From positions 1-38,396 of the forward strand of contig JANQQM010000169.1 of assembly GCA_028289365.1 (NCBI GenBank): a stretch of DNA of 38,396 nt. Reading direction: 5' to 3'. Position 1 is the first letter of the stretch, and each line of letters opens with the position of its first letter. Shown piece after piece: positions 10,736 through 24,061 of this stretch. This DNA comes from Salaquimonas sp. (lineage in GTDB: Bacteria > Pseudomonadota > Alphaproteobacteria > Rhizobiales > Rhizobiaceae). Both the position numbers and the translations under genes were made by a program. The notes below the pieces were generated by a model. It was not told where the DNA came from. It ran no database searches and worked only from the letters and a program-made list of their open reading frames with translations.

Positions 10736-12142
10736 ATGACACAAGCATATGATGTTGTGGTGATAGGGTCGGGGCCGGGAGGCTATGTCTGTGCGATCAA
10801 ATCGGCCCAACTCGGATTAAAGACCGCGATTGTGGAAAAGCGCGAAACGCTGGGTGGAACCTGCCTGAATATTGGTTGCATCCCGTCAAAGGCGCTTTTG
10901 CATACCTCCGAAATGTTCCATGAGGCCGGGCACGGTTTTGCCGAGCTGGGGATCAAGGTAGCCACGCCGAAGCTCGATCTGAAGGGGATGATGGCCCACA
11001 AGGATGCGGTGGTCAAAGCCAATGTCGATGGCGTTGCCTTTCTGATGAAGAAGAACAAGATCGATGTTCATACCGGTCTGGGATCGATCGCCGGTCCGGG
11101 CAAGGTCAAGGTTGCGGGCGCTGACGGCGAAACCGTGCTTGAGACTAAGAACATCGTGATTGCTACGGGTTCTGATGTTGCAGGCATACCCGGCGTGGAC
11201 GTCAAGATTGACGAAAAGGTCATTGTCTCATCGACCGGCGCCCTGGAACTGAGCAAGGTCCCCGGCAAGGTTGTTGTCGTTGGGGGTGGGGTCATCGGAT
11301 TGGAGCTCGGTTCGGTCTGGAGCCGGCTGGGTTCGAATGTGATCGTGGTCGAATATCTCGACAAGATCCTGGCCGGCATGGATGGCGAGGTTTCGAAGCA
11401 GTTCCAGCGCATTCTCAAGAAACAGGGTCTGGATATCCGGGTCTCGGCGAAAGTGACGGATGTCTCCAAGTCTGGCAGGGGTGCGAAGGTCACCTATGAA
11501 CCGGTCAAAGGGGGAGACGCTGAAACATTGACGGCGGATGTCGTTCTGATCTCCACCGGCAGGATGCCCTATACGGAGGGCCTCGGTTTGGAAGAGGCGG
11601 GAATCGCAACCGAACGGGGCCGGGTGGTTATCGACAATCACTGGCAAACCAATGTGCCGGGAATTTTTGCGATTGGTGACGTCGTTGCAGGTCCGATGCT
11701 GGCGCACAAGGCCGAAGACGAGGGTGCAGCAGTTGCCGAACAGATTGCCGGGCAGGCAGGTCACGTCAATTATGATGTGATCCCAAATGTGGTTTACACC
11801 CAGCCGGAAGTCGCTTCAGTCGGCAAGACAGAGGAAGAATTGAAGGAAGCGGGCATTGCCTATGTTTCGGGAAAATTCCCGTTCTCGGCAAATGGCCGGG
11901 CGCGGGCGATGAACATGAGTGACGGGTTCGTCAAGATATTGGCTGACAAGGAAACAGATCGCGTATTGGGTGCTCATATTGTCGGTTTTGGTGCTGGTGA
12001 AATGATCCATGAAGCGGCGGTCCTGATGGAGTTTGGCGGTTCCTCTGAAGATCTGGCCCGAACCTGCCATGCCCATCCGACCATGTCGGAAGCTGTCCGG
12101 GAAGCGGCGCTTGCGACGTTCTTCAAACCCCTGCACATGTAG
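10736..12142 (+). CDS. lpd: Dihydrolipoyl dehydrogenase (E3)
   Basis: A flavoprotein disulfide reductase of 468 residues that reoxidises dihydrolipoate on SucB with NAD. The FAD-binding GSGPGG is at 11-16, and the redox-active disulfide C43-C48 is in [13 protein letters not shown]. The NAD-binding [13 protein letters not shown] is near residue 186, and the second FAD motif is [15 protein letters not shown]. The C-terminal base pair H447/E452 is in HAHPTMSE. It completes the E1-E2-E3 set of the 2-oxoglutarate dehydrogenase complex encoded from 4985 onward. It lies 39 bases after the SDR gene and ends shortly before a terminator hairpin. Confidence 0.97.
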   Translation: MTQAYDVVVIGSGPGGYVCAIKSAQLGLKTAIVEKRETLGGTCLNIGCIPSKALLHTSEMFHEAGHGFAELGIKVATPKLDLKGMMAHKDAVVKANVDGVAFLMKKNKIDVHTGLGSIAGPGKVKVAGADGETVLETKNIVIATGSDVAGIPGVDVKIDEKVIVSSTGALELSKVPGKVVVVGGGVIGLELGSVWSRLGSNVIVVEYLDKILAGMDGEVSKQFQRILKKQGLDIRVSAKVTDVSKSGRGAKVTYEPVKGGDAETLTADVVLISTGRMPYTEGLGLEEAGIATERGRVVIDNHWQTNVPGIFAIGDVVAGPMLAHKAEDEGAAVAEQIAGQAGHVNYDVIPNVVYTQPEVASVGKTEEELKEAGIAYVSGKFPFSANGRARAMNMSDGFVKILADKETDRVLGAHIVGFGAGEMIHEAAVLMEFGGSSEDLARTCHAHPTMSEAVREAALATFFKPLHM

Positions 12143-12161
12143 CGGGCTTAACAACCGGAAC

Positions 12162-12195
12162 TTCAAAAAAACAAGCGCTGACCGTCGGCCAGCGC
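12162..12195 (-). terminator. Rho-independent terminator between lpd and the small secreted-protein gene
   Basis: A GCGCTG/CAGCGC stem (12175-12180 with 12190-12195, 9-base loop) is flanked on its left by an A-rich run at 12165-12171. On the - strand this gives a stem followed by TTGTTTTTTT, a good intrinsic terminator for the gene at 12229-12438. On the + strand the hairpin follows lpd by about 30 bases but lacks a U-tract, so lpd termination here would be weaker. Confidence 0.75.
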
Positions 12196-12228
12196 CTATC
12201 TAATTGCAATCAATCTATTCCCAAAAGC

Positions 12229-12438
12229 TTATTCGGCTTTTTCTTCCGGCTTTAGAATTGTCGGATCAAAGGTACTTACTGCTTCGCTTTGTGCAGAATT
12301 TGCAGGCGTTTCAGCAATCGTAATGTCTTGCGTGCTGGCGCTGTCATATTTCGCACTTGCCCAAGGGCATGCATAGGCTGAACCAGCGGTTGCCGCCAAG
12401 AGAGCGCCTGCTGCGATGATGGGTGTCAACTTCTTCAT
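12229..12438 (-). CDS. Small secreted hypothetical protein
   Basis: A 69-residue protein beginning MKKLTPIIAAGALLAATAG, a clear Sec signal peptide with probable cleavage after SAYA or nearby (AYA-CPW). The mature part of about 47 residues has one cysteine and a Ser/Thr/Ala-rich acidic tail. The cysteine directly after the likely cleavage site is not in a canonical lipobox (AYAC), so lipidation is doubtful. The start at 12438 is chosen because AGGAAGGAAAC lies just upstream; the longer frame to 12534 has no signal-peptide logic. It is monocistronic, with its own upstream palindrome and a downstream terminator. Function is unknown. Confidence 0.75.
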   Translation of the reverse strand: MKKLTPIIAAGALLAATAGSAYACPWASAKYDSASTQDITIAETPANSAQSEAVSTFDPTILKPEEKAE

Positions 12439-12478
12439 TGGAGGTTTCCTTCCTGCAACGAGCCTGAATTCACGCTCC

Positions 12479-12490
12479 AATGCTAGCATT
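12479..12490. promoter_or_regulatory. Palindrome upstream of the small secreted-protein gene
   Basis: AATGCTAGCATT is a perfect 12-base palindrome centred about 46 bases upstream of the ATG at 12438. It sits where a promoter or operator would be expected. No regulator can be assigned. The remaining 12439-12598 gap shows no other gene. Confidence 0.35.
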
Positions 12491-12598
12491 ATGCGTTGCC
12501 AAGTAAAGTAAACCATTGGTGTAGTCGTGCACAAATATTATTCTGAGTGAGTAGAAGTCCACCAACCCTTTGAAATCATGCCATTAATTTTTGGGTGG

Positions 12599-13711
12599 TT
12601 AAAGCGCAACCGGTTCCAGCGTAAATCCGGATTTGCGCAGAAGTTCTACCAATCCTTCTTCTCCAGGCAAATGCAGCGCACCGACCGCCATGAACACATT
12701 GCCCTTTTCCAGGTGCTCGGCGGCACGTTCTGCCATGCGGTGGTTTCGACTGGTCAGAAGCAGTTTCTGAAATTCGGCATAGCCTTTGCCGGTATAGGTT
12801 TGCGGCGCAAAGGACCTAACCAAGGGCAGCATCCAGCCGATCTTGCCTTCGAGATAAAGTGCCTTGGTAGTTTCCATCAGGTCGTCTGAAAGATGTGAAA
12901 GCTTCAGCGTTTCATTCAGGGCGTTTAAGTGAAATTCAAAGGGAATTGAGGATACGGCTGACAATTGTTCCTCGACGCTTTCAAGCCCGACAAGCGTTTT
13001 GCCCTGTTCCATGGCCGCAGCGCCAATCTGCGCATCGAGCACCGGGATACCGGATGCCTTTGCCTTCAAGTCGCAAACGGGAATTGCGATGGAAGCCGTA
13101 ACCAACCATGGCTGCATGTGCCGGGCGGATGTCCAGGGCATGTGCCGCGATTCCAGCTCGCGCTTCAGAATTGACAGATCTGGCTCCGAAACCAGGTTTT
13201 CCAGCGTGGTTCCGGCCTCCAGGAAGGCATATTTCTTCATCGCGGCGAGTGCGGCGCCGGAATTTTTACCCTCGACGGAGTCGGTATTTTCGATGATGAC
13301 CGATGTCGCGGCTTCAAATTGCGGCCTGATCCTGTCCATCAATCCCAAAATCCGCTGGTCAGCCGAGTGCATGGTTCCAAACAGCCAGGAGGGCTCGATA
13401 CCTTCCCGGCTTATCTTCCACAAAATAGCTTCGCCGTTCCGGAATTCCTCTGATCCTGCCTTGATGGCCACAAGCTTCGCGGGGTCTTCCCTTTCCAGCT
13501 GGTGAACCAGGTTGTTGCCCTGGCAGGCATATTGGCCGGCTGCCGAGGCCGTTTCGGTCAGCGAGAAACTCGCGATTGTCAGCGTGAACAGGAAAAGCAA
13601 GCCTGCAATCAGATGCAAAAAGGCCATGGATAACATCGCTCGATCGGCGAATCTGTCCGCAGTGATTGGATTATCAGGCAGGTCCGTTTTATCTTCGATC
13701 ATCGGGTCCAT
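12599..13711 (-). CDS. TraB/GumN-family protein
   Basis: A 370-residue protein of the TraB/GumN family (a Tiki-like metalloprotease fold). The first family motif is WLFGTMHSAD, with the conserved GTxH. The last is FMAVGALHLPGEEGLVELL near the C-terminus, with the GxxHL signature. A hydrophobic segment (about residues 31-58, ending in ETASAA) acts as a signal anchor or signal peptide, so the rest lies in the periplasm. Two cysteines (YACQG and IPVCDL) could form a disulfide. The start at 13711 is provisional; an ATG at 13636, right before the hydrophobic segment, and a longer frame to 13795 are alternatives. The family function in bacteria is not established. Confidence 0.83.
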   Translation of the reverse strand: MDPMIEDKTDLPDNPITADRFADRAMLSMAFLHLIAGLLFLFTLTIASFSLTETASAAGQYACQGNNLVHQLEREDPAKLVAIKAGSEEFRNGEAILWKISREGIEPSWLFGTMHSADQRILGLMDRIRPQFEAATSVIIENTDSVEGKNSGAALAAMKKYAFLEAGTTLENLVSEPDLSILKRELESRHMPWTSARHMQPWLVTASIAIPVCDLKAKASGIPVLDAQIGAAAMEQGKTLVGLESVEEQLSAVSSIPFEFHLNALNETLKLSHLSDDLMETTKALYLEGKIGWMLPLVRSFAPQTYTGKGYAEFQKLLLTSRNHRMAERAAEHLEKGNVFMAVGALHLPGEEGLVELLRKSGFTLEPVAL

Positions 13712-13815
13712 ATGGCAGTCGCTCTTTCGATCGGCGTACAAAGTTGACTGTTTATGACCACAAAATCTCGATATCCGGTTAAAATGCCGGAACAATTGCA
13801 GGTTTTTTGCGGGGT

Positions 13816-14781
13816 TTACCGGCGTGGATGGGCTTTGTCATAAACGTCCAAAAGCCTTGAAGTGTCGACTTCTGTATAAATCTGGGTGGTCGACAGGCTG
13901 GCATGGCCCAGCAATTCCTGGATTGTCCTCAGATCTCCGCCATTTGCCAGGAGATGGGTCGCAAATGAGTGGCGAAGTGCGTGCGGTGTCGCCGAATCCG
14001 GCAAGCCCAACGCGCCGCGAAGCCGGCTGAGTGATTTTTCGATGATCGCGCGATGCAGAATGCCGCCTTTGGCGCCCCTAAACATCGGCTCGGTTGGATC
14101 AAGCGACCAGGGACAAAGCGCGACGTAGGATTTGACCGCTTCAGTAACTACCGGCAATACCGGAACCAGCCGGGTTTTCGACCCCTTGCCGGTGACGCGC
14201 AGCGTACCGCCTTCTGCTGTCTTGAACTGTGCGGGTGTCAGCGCCAGTGCTTCGCCGATGCGCAGGCCGCAACCATATAGAAGCGCCATGACGGCAGCAT
14301 CACGGGCTGCGATCCAGGGCTCCTCGTTCAACTGTTCGCTCGAATCGGCCAGTTGGACGGCAATGTTGGCTGAAATCGGCTTTGGCAGTGTTTTTGGCTG
14401 CCTGGGCGCGCGCGTTGCGGAAATTCCCGCTGATGAGGCAAGGCCCGATTTTTCCAGGAACCGGATAAATGAACGGATTCCGGCAAGCCCGCGTCCCAGG
14501 GTTCTGGCACCCGCACCCTGGCGGCGGCGATCCGCAAGAAAGGATCGCATGGTCACCGGGCGCAGATCGGAAAGGTCTTCGAGCTTCACCGGGTGACCAT
14601 TGTAACCGGTCAGAAACATGAGGAATTGCCGCAGATCGCGCTGATAGGCCTCGATGGTGTTCTGAGCCAATCGACGCTCGGAATTCAGCTGTTCCAGCCA
14701 TTCCCCTTGCTTTTTTGCAACTTCCTTGTTGCAGATTGTCAAAAATTCGTCCGTGCCCATAAATCGATCATGCCGAATCAT
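13816..14781 (-). CDS. xerC: Tyrosine recombinase XerC
   Basis: A site-specific recombinase of 321 residues, which with XerD resolves chromosome dimers at dif. All six catalytic positions are present: R174 (GCGLRIGEAL), K202 (GKGSKTRL), H267 and R270 (PHALRHSFATHLL), H293 (LGHASLSTTQ) and nucleophile Y302 (IYTEV). The N-terminal SAM-like core-binding domain covers about residues 25-115. I call it XerC rather than a mobile-element integrase because of the housekeeping context beside priA, the typical length and the absence of att sites. The first ATG has no clear Shine-Dalgarno, and the ATG at 14760 is an alternative start. Confidence 0.88.
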   Translation of the reverse strand: MIRHDRFMGTDEFLTICNKEVAKKQGEWLEQLNSERRLAQNTIEAYQRDLRQFLMFLTGYNGHPVKLEDLSDLRPVTMRSFLADRRRQGAGARTLGRGLAGIRSFIRFLEKSGLASSAGISATRAPRQPKTLPKPISANIAVQLADSSEQLNEEPWIAARDAAVMALLYGCGLRIGEALALTPAQFKTAEGGTLRVTGKGSKTRLVPVLPVVTEAVKSYVALCPWSLDPTEPMFRGAKGGILHRAIIEKSLSRLRGALGLPDSATPHALRHSFATHLLANGGDLRTIQELLGHASLSTTQIYTEVDTSRLLDVYDKAHPRR

Positions 14782-14812
14782 TGGTTAGCATGACGTTAGC
14801 ACTTCACAGATA

Positions 14813-15466
14813 TCAGGCGATCTTTTGACCCGTCTTGGCCCAATCTGCCAGAAATGCGTCGATGCCCTTGTCGGTCAGCGGATGCTTGAACAGGGCATGG
14901 AGCGTTGCCGGTGGTACGGTCGCTACATCGGAACCGATCATTGCGGCCTGCTTGACGTGGTTTACCGTGCGAATTGATGCGGTCAGGATCTCGGTGTCAA
15001 AGTCATAATTGTCGTAGATGGTGCGGATTTCGGAAATCAACTCCATGCCATCCAGACCGAGATCATCCAGACGGCCGACAAAGGGCGAGATGAAGGTCGC
15101 GCCAGCCTTGGCAGCGAGCAGGGCCTGATTTGCCGAGAAGCACAATGTGACATTGACCATCTGGTCTTGTGAGGTCAGTGCCTTGCAGGTCTTCAGCCCG
15201 TCCGGCGTCAGCGGCACCTTGATGCAAATATTGCTGGCGATCTTGGCCAGGACTTCCGCCTCCTTCATCATGCCGTCATGATCAAGTGCCGTTACCTCGG
15301 CGGAAACCGGTCCCTCAACGATATCGCAGATTTCCTTGGTTACCTCGGTGATGTCACGGCCCGATTTCATGATCAGTGAAGGATTGGTTGTCACACCGTC
15401 CAACAATCCCAGATCGTTGAGGTCGCGGATTTCTTTCACATCAGCAGTATCGACAAAAAATTTCAT
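14813..15466 (-). CDS. fsa: Transaldolase / fructose-6-phosphate aldolase (small TalC-like class)
   Basis: A 217-residue TIM-barrel aldolase of the short TalC/FSA class, against about 320 for classical transaldolase. The Schiff-base lysine is K83 in [12 protein letters not shown]; other family motifs are [20 protein letters not shown] and [13 protein letters not shown]. Proteins of this class act either as transaldolase in the pentose-phosphate pathway or as fructose-6-phosphate aldolase; sequence alone does not decide here, though in alphaproteobacteria transaldolase activity is the usual annotation. It is divergent from priA across a 131-base gap. Confidence 0.92.
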   Translation of the reverse strand: MKFFVDTADVKEIRDLNDLGLLDGVTTNPSLIMKSGRDITEVTKEICDIVEGPVSAEVTALDHDGMMKEAEVLAKIASNICIKVPLTPDGLKTCKALTSQDQMVNVTLCFSANQALLAAKAGATFISPFVGRLDDLGLDGMELISEIRTIYDNYDFDTEILTASIRTVNHVKQAAMIGSDVATVPPATLHALFKHPLTDKGIDAFLADWAKTGQKIA

Positions 15467-15597
15467 GGCAAATTCGCTTTCCGGCGTGAATATGGGTTGG
15501 ATGTTGAAGATTGAGCGAAGGCATATAGCAAATATCCGGCGAGGTCATTACCCTTTGTAACGATTCGAAACAACTGACCCCGAATGGCCATTCCAGC
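15467..15597. promoter_or_regulatory. Divergent intergenic region fsa / priA
   Basis: This 131-base gap must carry the promoters for both divergent genes. No clear promoter boxes or dyads can be picked out. A seven-codon frame ATG...TAA (15584-15604, M-A-I-P-A-C) overlaps the priA start (ATGCTAA), so ribosomes ending it would be positioned at the priA ATG. GGAAAGC precedes fsa on the - strand. Confidence 0.4.
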
Positions 15598-17760
15598 ATG
15601 CTAACCGTCAGTGTACTCCTGCCGATTCCGGTAGACCGGCCTTACAGCTATTCCGTACCTGACGGCATGACACTTGCGCCCGGTGACCTCGTGCAAGTGC
15701 CGATCGGACCGCGACAGGTGGCCGCCGCTGTTTGGGATGGGCCAGTGGACAATGTCGATCCCGAAAAGCTAAAACAGGTTGAGAAAAAATTCGATTGTCC
15801 GCCGCTCGACAACACCATGCGCCGGTTTGTCGACTGGCTGGCAAATTACTATGTCGCGCCCGCCGGCATGGTCTTGAAGATGGTATTGCGGGTACCGGAG
15901 GCCTTTGACCCGCCGGGATTTGTGCCGGGATTGCGATATGCCGGCGGGACGCCCGACCGCATGACACCGGCCCGGACGGCAGTCCTGGAATTGGCGCGCG
16001 AGGGTGGTGCGTGGACGAAATCCGGGCTTGCCCATGCTGCTGGTGTCTCTGCCTCAGTGGTTGCTGGTCTTTCAAACATGGGAATCCTGGAGCCGGTCGA
16101 AATACCGTTGCCAAATCTGACCGGTGACCCGGATCCCGACCACAGCGTTACCGAGTTGAATGATGCCCAGCAGGAAGCGGCTGCCAGATTGTGTGGGTTC
16201 GTGGAAGAGGATGCATTCACCGCGAGCCTGCTCGACGGAATCACCGGTTCAGGAAAGACAGAGGTTTATTTTGAAGCGGTTTCGGCTGCCTTGAAGAATG
16301 GCAAGCAGGTATTGATCCTGTTGCCGGAGATCTCGCTGACCACGTCCTTCCTGGACCGGTTTGAAAAACGCTTTGGAACGCGGCCGGCGGAATGGCATTC
16401 CGATATCTCCCCCAAAAAACGTGAACAATGCTGGCGTCAGGTGGCAACGGGCAAGGTCCGGGTAGTCGCTGGTGCGCGTTCGGCCTTGTTCCTGCCAATG
16501 CATGACCTAGGCCTGATCGTGGTGGATGAGGAACATGATCCGGCTTTCAAGCAGGAGGACCGGGTTTGTTACAATGCCCGCGATATGGCGGTTGTCCGGG
16601 CACATCTCGGCAATTTCCCGATTATCCTGTCGTCGGCCACGCCTTCCATTGAAAGCCAGGTAAATGCCGAGCAGGGGCGCTATCAACTGGTGAAGCTTCC
16701 GCAACGATTTGCCGGAGCGGAATTACCTGAACTGAAAGTCGTCGACATGCGGCGCAATGCGCCACCGGCAGGTAAATTCATATCCAAAATCCTGATTGAT
16801 GCGATCGCGCACACGATTGAGAAGGGCGAGCAGGCCATGCTGTTTCTTAATCGGCGCGGCTATGCGCCGTTGACGCTTTGCCGGGTCTGCGGCCACCGAT
16901 TCGAGTGCAGCGAATGCTCGGCCTGGCTGGTCGAGCACCGGTTCCGGCGGCAATTGCAATGCCATCATTGCGGCTATAGCGAACCGGTCCCCGAAGCTTG
17001 CCCGAATTGCGGAACGCTCGACCATCTTGTTGCTTGCGGCCCGGGTGTGGAGCGATTGGGTGAGGAAGTGGATGCAATCTTTCCGGAAGCCCGAACGATC
17101 GTCTTGTCTTCCGATATGACCGGCGGCGTGAAACGGTTGCGTCTGGAACTGGATGCAGTTGCCAATGGCGAGGCTGATATCGTGATTGGTACCCAGCTTG
17201 TTGCCAAGGGTCATAATTTTCCGCTGATGACCTGTGTCGGCGTCGTTGATGCTGATCTCGGCCTTGCCAATGGGGATCCGCGGGCAGCTGAACGAACCTT
17301 TCAGTTGCTGTCTCAGGTAACAGGCAGGGCAGGCCGTTCGGGTCAGAAAAGCACCGGTTACCTACAAAGCTATCAGCCCGATCATCCAGTAATCAGGGCA
17401 ATACAATCCGGTGACCGCGAATTGTTTTACTCCCGGGAGATCGAGGCGCGCCGGGTTGCGGGACTGCCGCCATTCGGACGGTTGGCGAGTTTGATCGTTT
17501 CTGCCAATAATCGCCCGGACGCTGAAAATCATGCGCGGGCCCTGCGCCGTGCAGCGCCTGCCGGTAGCCAGATCACGGTACTTGGCCCGGCTGAAGCGCC
17601 CCTGGCGCTGATACGGGGTCGATATCGGTTCAGGCTCCTGCTACATGGGAGCAGGAAGGATGATATTCAGGGGTTCATACGGCAAATGATAGGTAATGCC
17701 GGTAAAGAACGCGGAAGTGTACGCGTACAAATCGACGTCGATCCACAAAGTTTCCTGTAA
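15598..17760 (+). CDS. priA: Primosomal protein N' (PriA helicase)
   Basis: The replication-restart 3'-5' helicase, 720 residues. The N-terminal 3'-DNA-binding domain begins LTVSVLLPIPVDRPYSYSVP. The Walker A motif GITGSGKT is at 214-221 and the DEEH box at 310-313. The two zinc-binding cysteine clusters that interrupt the helicase core are complete: CRVCGHRFECSEC and CHHCGYSEPVPEACPNC. Helicase motifs V/VI include GTQLVAKGHNF and QVTGRAGRSG. The start is the first in-frame ATG; the Shine-Dalgarno is weak. It is divergent from fsa and followed by a membrane-protein gene after 99 bases. Confidence 0.95.
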   Translation: MLTVSVLLPIPVDRPYSYSVPDGMTLAPGDLVQVPIGPRQVAAAVWDGPVDNVDPEKLKQVEKKFDCPPLDNTMRRFVDWLANYYVAPAGMVLKMVLRVPEAFDPPGFVPGLRYAGGTPDRMTPARTAVLELAREGGAWTKSGLAHAAGVSASVVAGLSNMGILEPVEIPLPNLTGDPDPDHSVTELNDAQQEAAARLCGFVEEDAFTASLLDGITGSGKTEVYFEAVSAALKNGKQVLILLPEISLTTSFLDRFEKRFGTRPAEWHSDISPKKREQCWRQVATGKVRVVAGARSALFLPMHDLGLIVVDEEHDPAFKQEDRVCYNARDMAVVRAHLGNFPIILSSATPSIESQVNAEQGRYQLVKLPQRFAGAELPELKVVDMRRNAPPAGKFISKILIDAIAHTIEKGEQAMLFLNRRGYAPLTLCRVCGHRFECSECSAWLVEHRFRRQLQCHHCGYSEPVPEACPNCGTLDHLVACGPGVERLGEEVDAIFPEARTIVLSSDMTGGVKRLRLELDAVANGEADIVIGTQLVAKGHNFPLMTCVGVVDADLGLANGDPRAAERTFQLLSQVTGRAGRSGQKSTGYLQSYQPDHPVIRAIQSGDRELFYSREIEARRVAGLPPFGRLASLIVSANNRPDAENHARALRRAAPAGSQITVLGPAEAPLALIRGRYRFRLLLHGSRKDDIQGFIRQMIGNAGKERGSVRVQIDVDPQSFL

Positions 17761-17859
17761 CGGGCGGCGAATCCAAACGGTTACTGATCCAGACTGCATG
17801 ATCTTGTCGCAGCAAATCAGCAGAAAAACGATCAGCCATCAACGATTACAGGTAAGCTG

Positions 17860-18642
17860 ATGGAACTCTATATTCCCCAAACATTTGAAGAATGGCTGCC
17901 ATTGGCAGTACCTCTTGCGGCGTTGTTACTTGGACTGGCCTATTTCGGGGCACCGCGATCCATGCTCAGCGCGATTGGTCTGACGGCAAGCCCCGATCAT
18001 CCGGAGGCCTATGGCGAGGGACGATCGACCTTTGCCGGCTTTCCCCTGGGGCTGGCGATCGCCGCTCTCCTGTTTGGCCAGCCGGTTCTACTGGCCTTGC
18101 TGGGTGCCGCCTTTGCGGCCGCAGCGCTTGGAAAGATCGTTCAGATTGCTTTTGATGATGGCTACGGGCATTCGGTCTTCATTCGCCTGTTGATCGCCGC
18201 CGGACTGGCTGCGCTTGCGTTTTATCAGGCTTCATTGCCGGCGCTGGCTATACGAGCGGGGCAGGGGGTGCCGGTTGATAGTGGTGAACTGCTTGCTTTT
18301 TGCGTTGCACTAATCACACTTGGTTTCGGGTTGATTTGCCTTCTTGTCCCAAAAACCGCGCTCAAGTGGATACGATTGGTCGAGCGAAGCGATCGTCCGG
18401 GATCGGCTGGGGAATTGCGTAGCGGTTTGGCCGGATTTTATCTTGCAACCGGAATATTTGTCCTGATTGAAGGGGGAATATTCGTCCTGGTGGCACTGGC
18501 ATCTGTCTGGATTGCAACTGCTTTCGGCCGCCTGATATCCATTCTCTCCGACCGAGCAAGCAATCTCTACAACTGGTCTGCGCTGCTGTTTGAGCTGGTT
18601 CTGGCAGGAATCCCGGCGGCAGTTGTTCTCGACCTGATCTAA
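17860..18642 (+). CDS. Internally duplicated membrane protein (DUF4345-like)
   Basis: A 260-residue hydrophobic protein with about eight membrane segments, composed of two similar halves. Repeat 1 (about 12-125) has APRSMLSAIGL, then GEGRSTFAGFPLGLAIAALL and ALGKIVQIAFDDG. Repeat 2 (about 143-255) has VPKTALKWIRL, then GELRSGLAGFYLATGIFVLI and AFGRLISILSD. This spacing recalls DUF4345-type small membrane proteins, in which a GExRSxxxG motif is followed by hydrophobic helices; that family assignment is from memory and unverified. AGGTAAGCTG precedes the ATG. It lies between priA and the ATP synthase operon and may have its own promoter. Function is unknown. Confidence 0.75.
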   Translation: MELYIPQTFEEWLPLAVPLAALLLGLAYFGAPRSMLSAIGLTASPDHPEAYGEGRSTFAGFPLGLAIAALLFGQPVLLALLGAAFAAAALGKIVQIAFDDGYGHSVFIRLLIAAGLAALAFYQASLPALAIRAGQGVPVDSGELLAFCVALITLGFGLICLLVPKTALKWIRLVERSDRPGSAGELRSGLAGFYLATGIFVLIEGGIFVLVALASVWIATAFGRLISILSDRASNLYNWSALLFELVLAGIPAAVVLDLI

Positions 18643-18908
18643 GACGAGGAAATCGAGAGTATTCAAAGGTGCGACGATCCGACGCCAAAGCGGGTCAATG
18701 GCGTATTGCGAGTCGTTATATGCTGTGCTAGTTGAAGCGCTGCTTTGCGCAGTCTGGCTGCGCGAAGTACCCTGATTTGAACAAATTAACACGTTCAGTG
18801 ACCAGCCGGCCCATTCGGGTAACACAAAAAATCATCGGGACGAGGCAGCTCAGAAGCGTTGCCGATGGGGCAGTTCGTTGAACACTTAACATTTGGAACA
18901 GATGCGCC
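18643..18908 (+). promoter_or_regulatory. Leader/promoter region of the atp operon
   Basis: This 266-base gap upstream of atpH should hold the operon promoter. It includes a 6-bp hairpin GCGCAG-TCTGG-CTGCGC (18747-18763), which has no U-tract and may be a leader structure or a weak terminator of the preceding gene. TGAAC and GTTCA half sites flank a 10-base AT-rich spacer (18778-18797). Promoter boxes cannot be assigned with confidence, and no gene is present. Confidence 0.45.
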
Positions 18909-20998
<2,090 letters not shown>

Positions 20999-21034
20999 TC
21001 CGGTAACTGCGACAGGCAGAATTCAGGGAGCAAC

Positions 21035-23431
<2,397 letters not shown>

Positions 23432-23432
<1 letters not shown>

Positions 23433-23623
23433 TGGAAGTAATCGGCTCGAGCAGTATTGCTGATGTGATCAATGACATTTGCCCCTGGTCGGGAGAGCCT
23501 GTATCAGCTGATGCGCTGACGACCTATCGCGGTCATACCGTCGGCTTCTGCAACCCAGGATGCCGGGACAAATTTGAAAAGGCAGTTGGCATGTTTGACA
23601 CTGCAATTTCGGAGAAGAAGTAA
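23432..23623 (+). CDS. Small Cys-rich YHS/TRASH-like protein within the atp operon
   Basis: A 63-residue protein with no signal peptide. It contains ICPWSGEPVSADALTTYRG followed by VGFCNPGCRDKFEKA: cysteines 17, 40 and 44, with the aromatic/glycine framework of YHS or TRASH metal-binding domains (CPxSGxPV, then FCNxGCRxKF). It is translationally coupled to atpD through a TGATG overlap, and atpC starts 2 bases after its stop. The C-terminal codons carry the GGAGAAGAAG Shine-Dalgarno of atpC. Homologues are, to my recollection, sometimes labelled glutathione S-transferase, which this is too small to be. A metal-sensing or assembly role is only inference. Confidence 0.8.
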
Positions 23624-23625
23624 AG

Positions 23626-24033
23626 ATGCCGGACAGTTTCAAATTTGAACTTGTTTCGCCGGAGCGCCTGCTCGCTTCGATGGAGGTCATTTCGGTAGTT
23701 ATCCCGGGTACCGAGGGCGAAATGACGGTGATGGCGCATCACGCGCCGGTCATGACGACCGTTAAACCTGGTTTGATCCGTATTGCGACTGCGGAAGGCA
23801 ATTCCGAAGACTTTGTCGTTTTTGGCGGGTTTGCCGATATTCTCCCCGAAGGTTGCACGTTACTGGCAGAATCGGCCGTGCGGGTTGCCGATATTGATCG
23901 TGAAGATCTGGAGAACAGGATCAAGAATGCACGGGAAGATGTCCAGGATGCCTCGGATCCCGCGGCGCGGTCCGCCGCAGAAGAATATTTGCAGCATCTT
24001 CTGACCCTGGAAAAAGGCGTCTCCGTCAACTAG
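23626..24033 (+). CDS. atpC: F1F0 ATP synthase subunit epsilon
   Basis: The epsilon subunit, 135 residues, which inhibits ATP hydrolysis and joins the central stalk. The N-terminal beta-sandwich shows FKFELVSPERLLASMEV, then VVIPGTEGEMTVMAHHAPVM and FVVFGGFADILPEGCTLLAE. The C-terminal helical pair covers about residues 88-130, ending in EEYLQHLLTLEKG. It lies 2 bases after the YHS-like gene and ends 28 bases before a convergent acetyltransferase gene. No strong terminator is visible in that gap. Confidence 0.96.
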   Translation: MPDSFKFELVSPERLLASMEVISVVIPGTEGEMTVMAHHAPVMTTVKPGLIRIATAEGNSEDFVVFGGFADILPEGCTLLAESAVRVADIDREDLENRIKNAREDVQDASDPAARSAAEEYLQHLLTLEKGVSVN

Positions 24034-24061
24034 GCGTGCGGACGTCTTTCGCTTCCAGTTT

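Noticed and set aside
12540-12598. CCACC/GGTGG pairing as a terminator of the small secreted-protein region
   Set aside because: The loop would exceed 30 bases and the stem is only 5 bp; there is no T-run in the right place.
13816-14781. The tyrosine recombinase as part of a mobile element
   Set aside because: It sits among conserved housekeeping genes beside priA with typical XerC length and no tRNA, direct repeats or phage genes nearby.
18778-18797. TGAAC-N10-GTTCA as a possible LexA site before atpH
   Set aside because: Alphaproteobacterial LexA boxes are direct GTTC-N7-GTTC repeats. The orientation and spacing here differ, and the atp operon is not an expected target.
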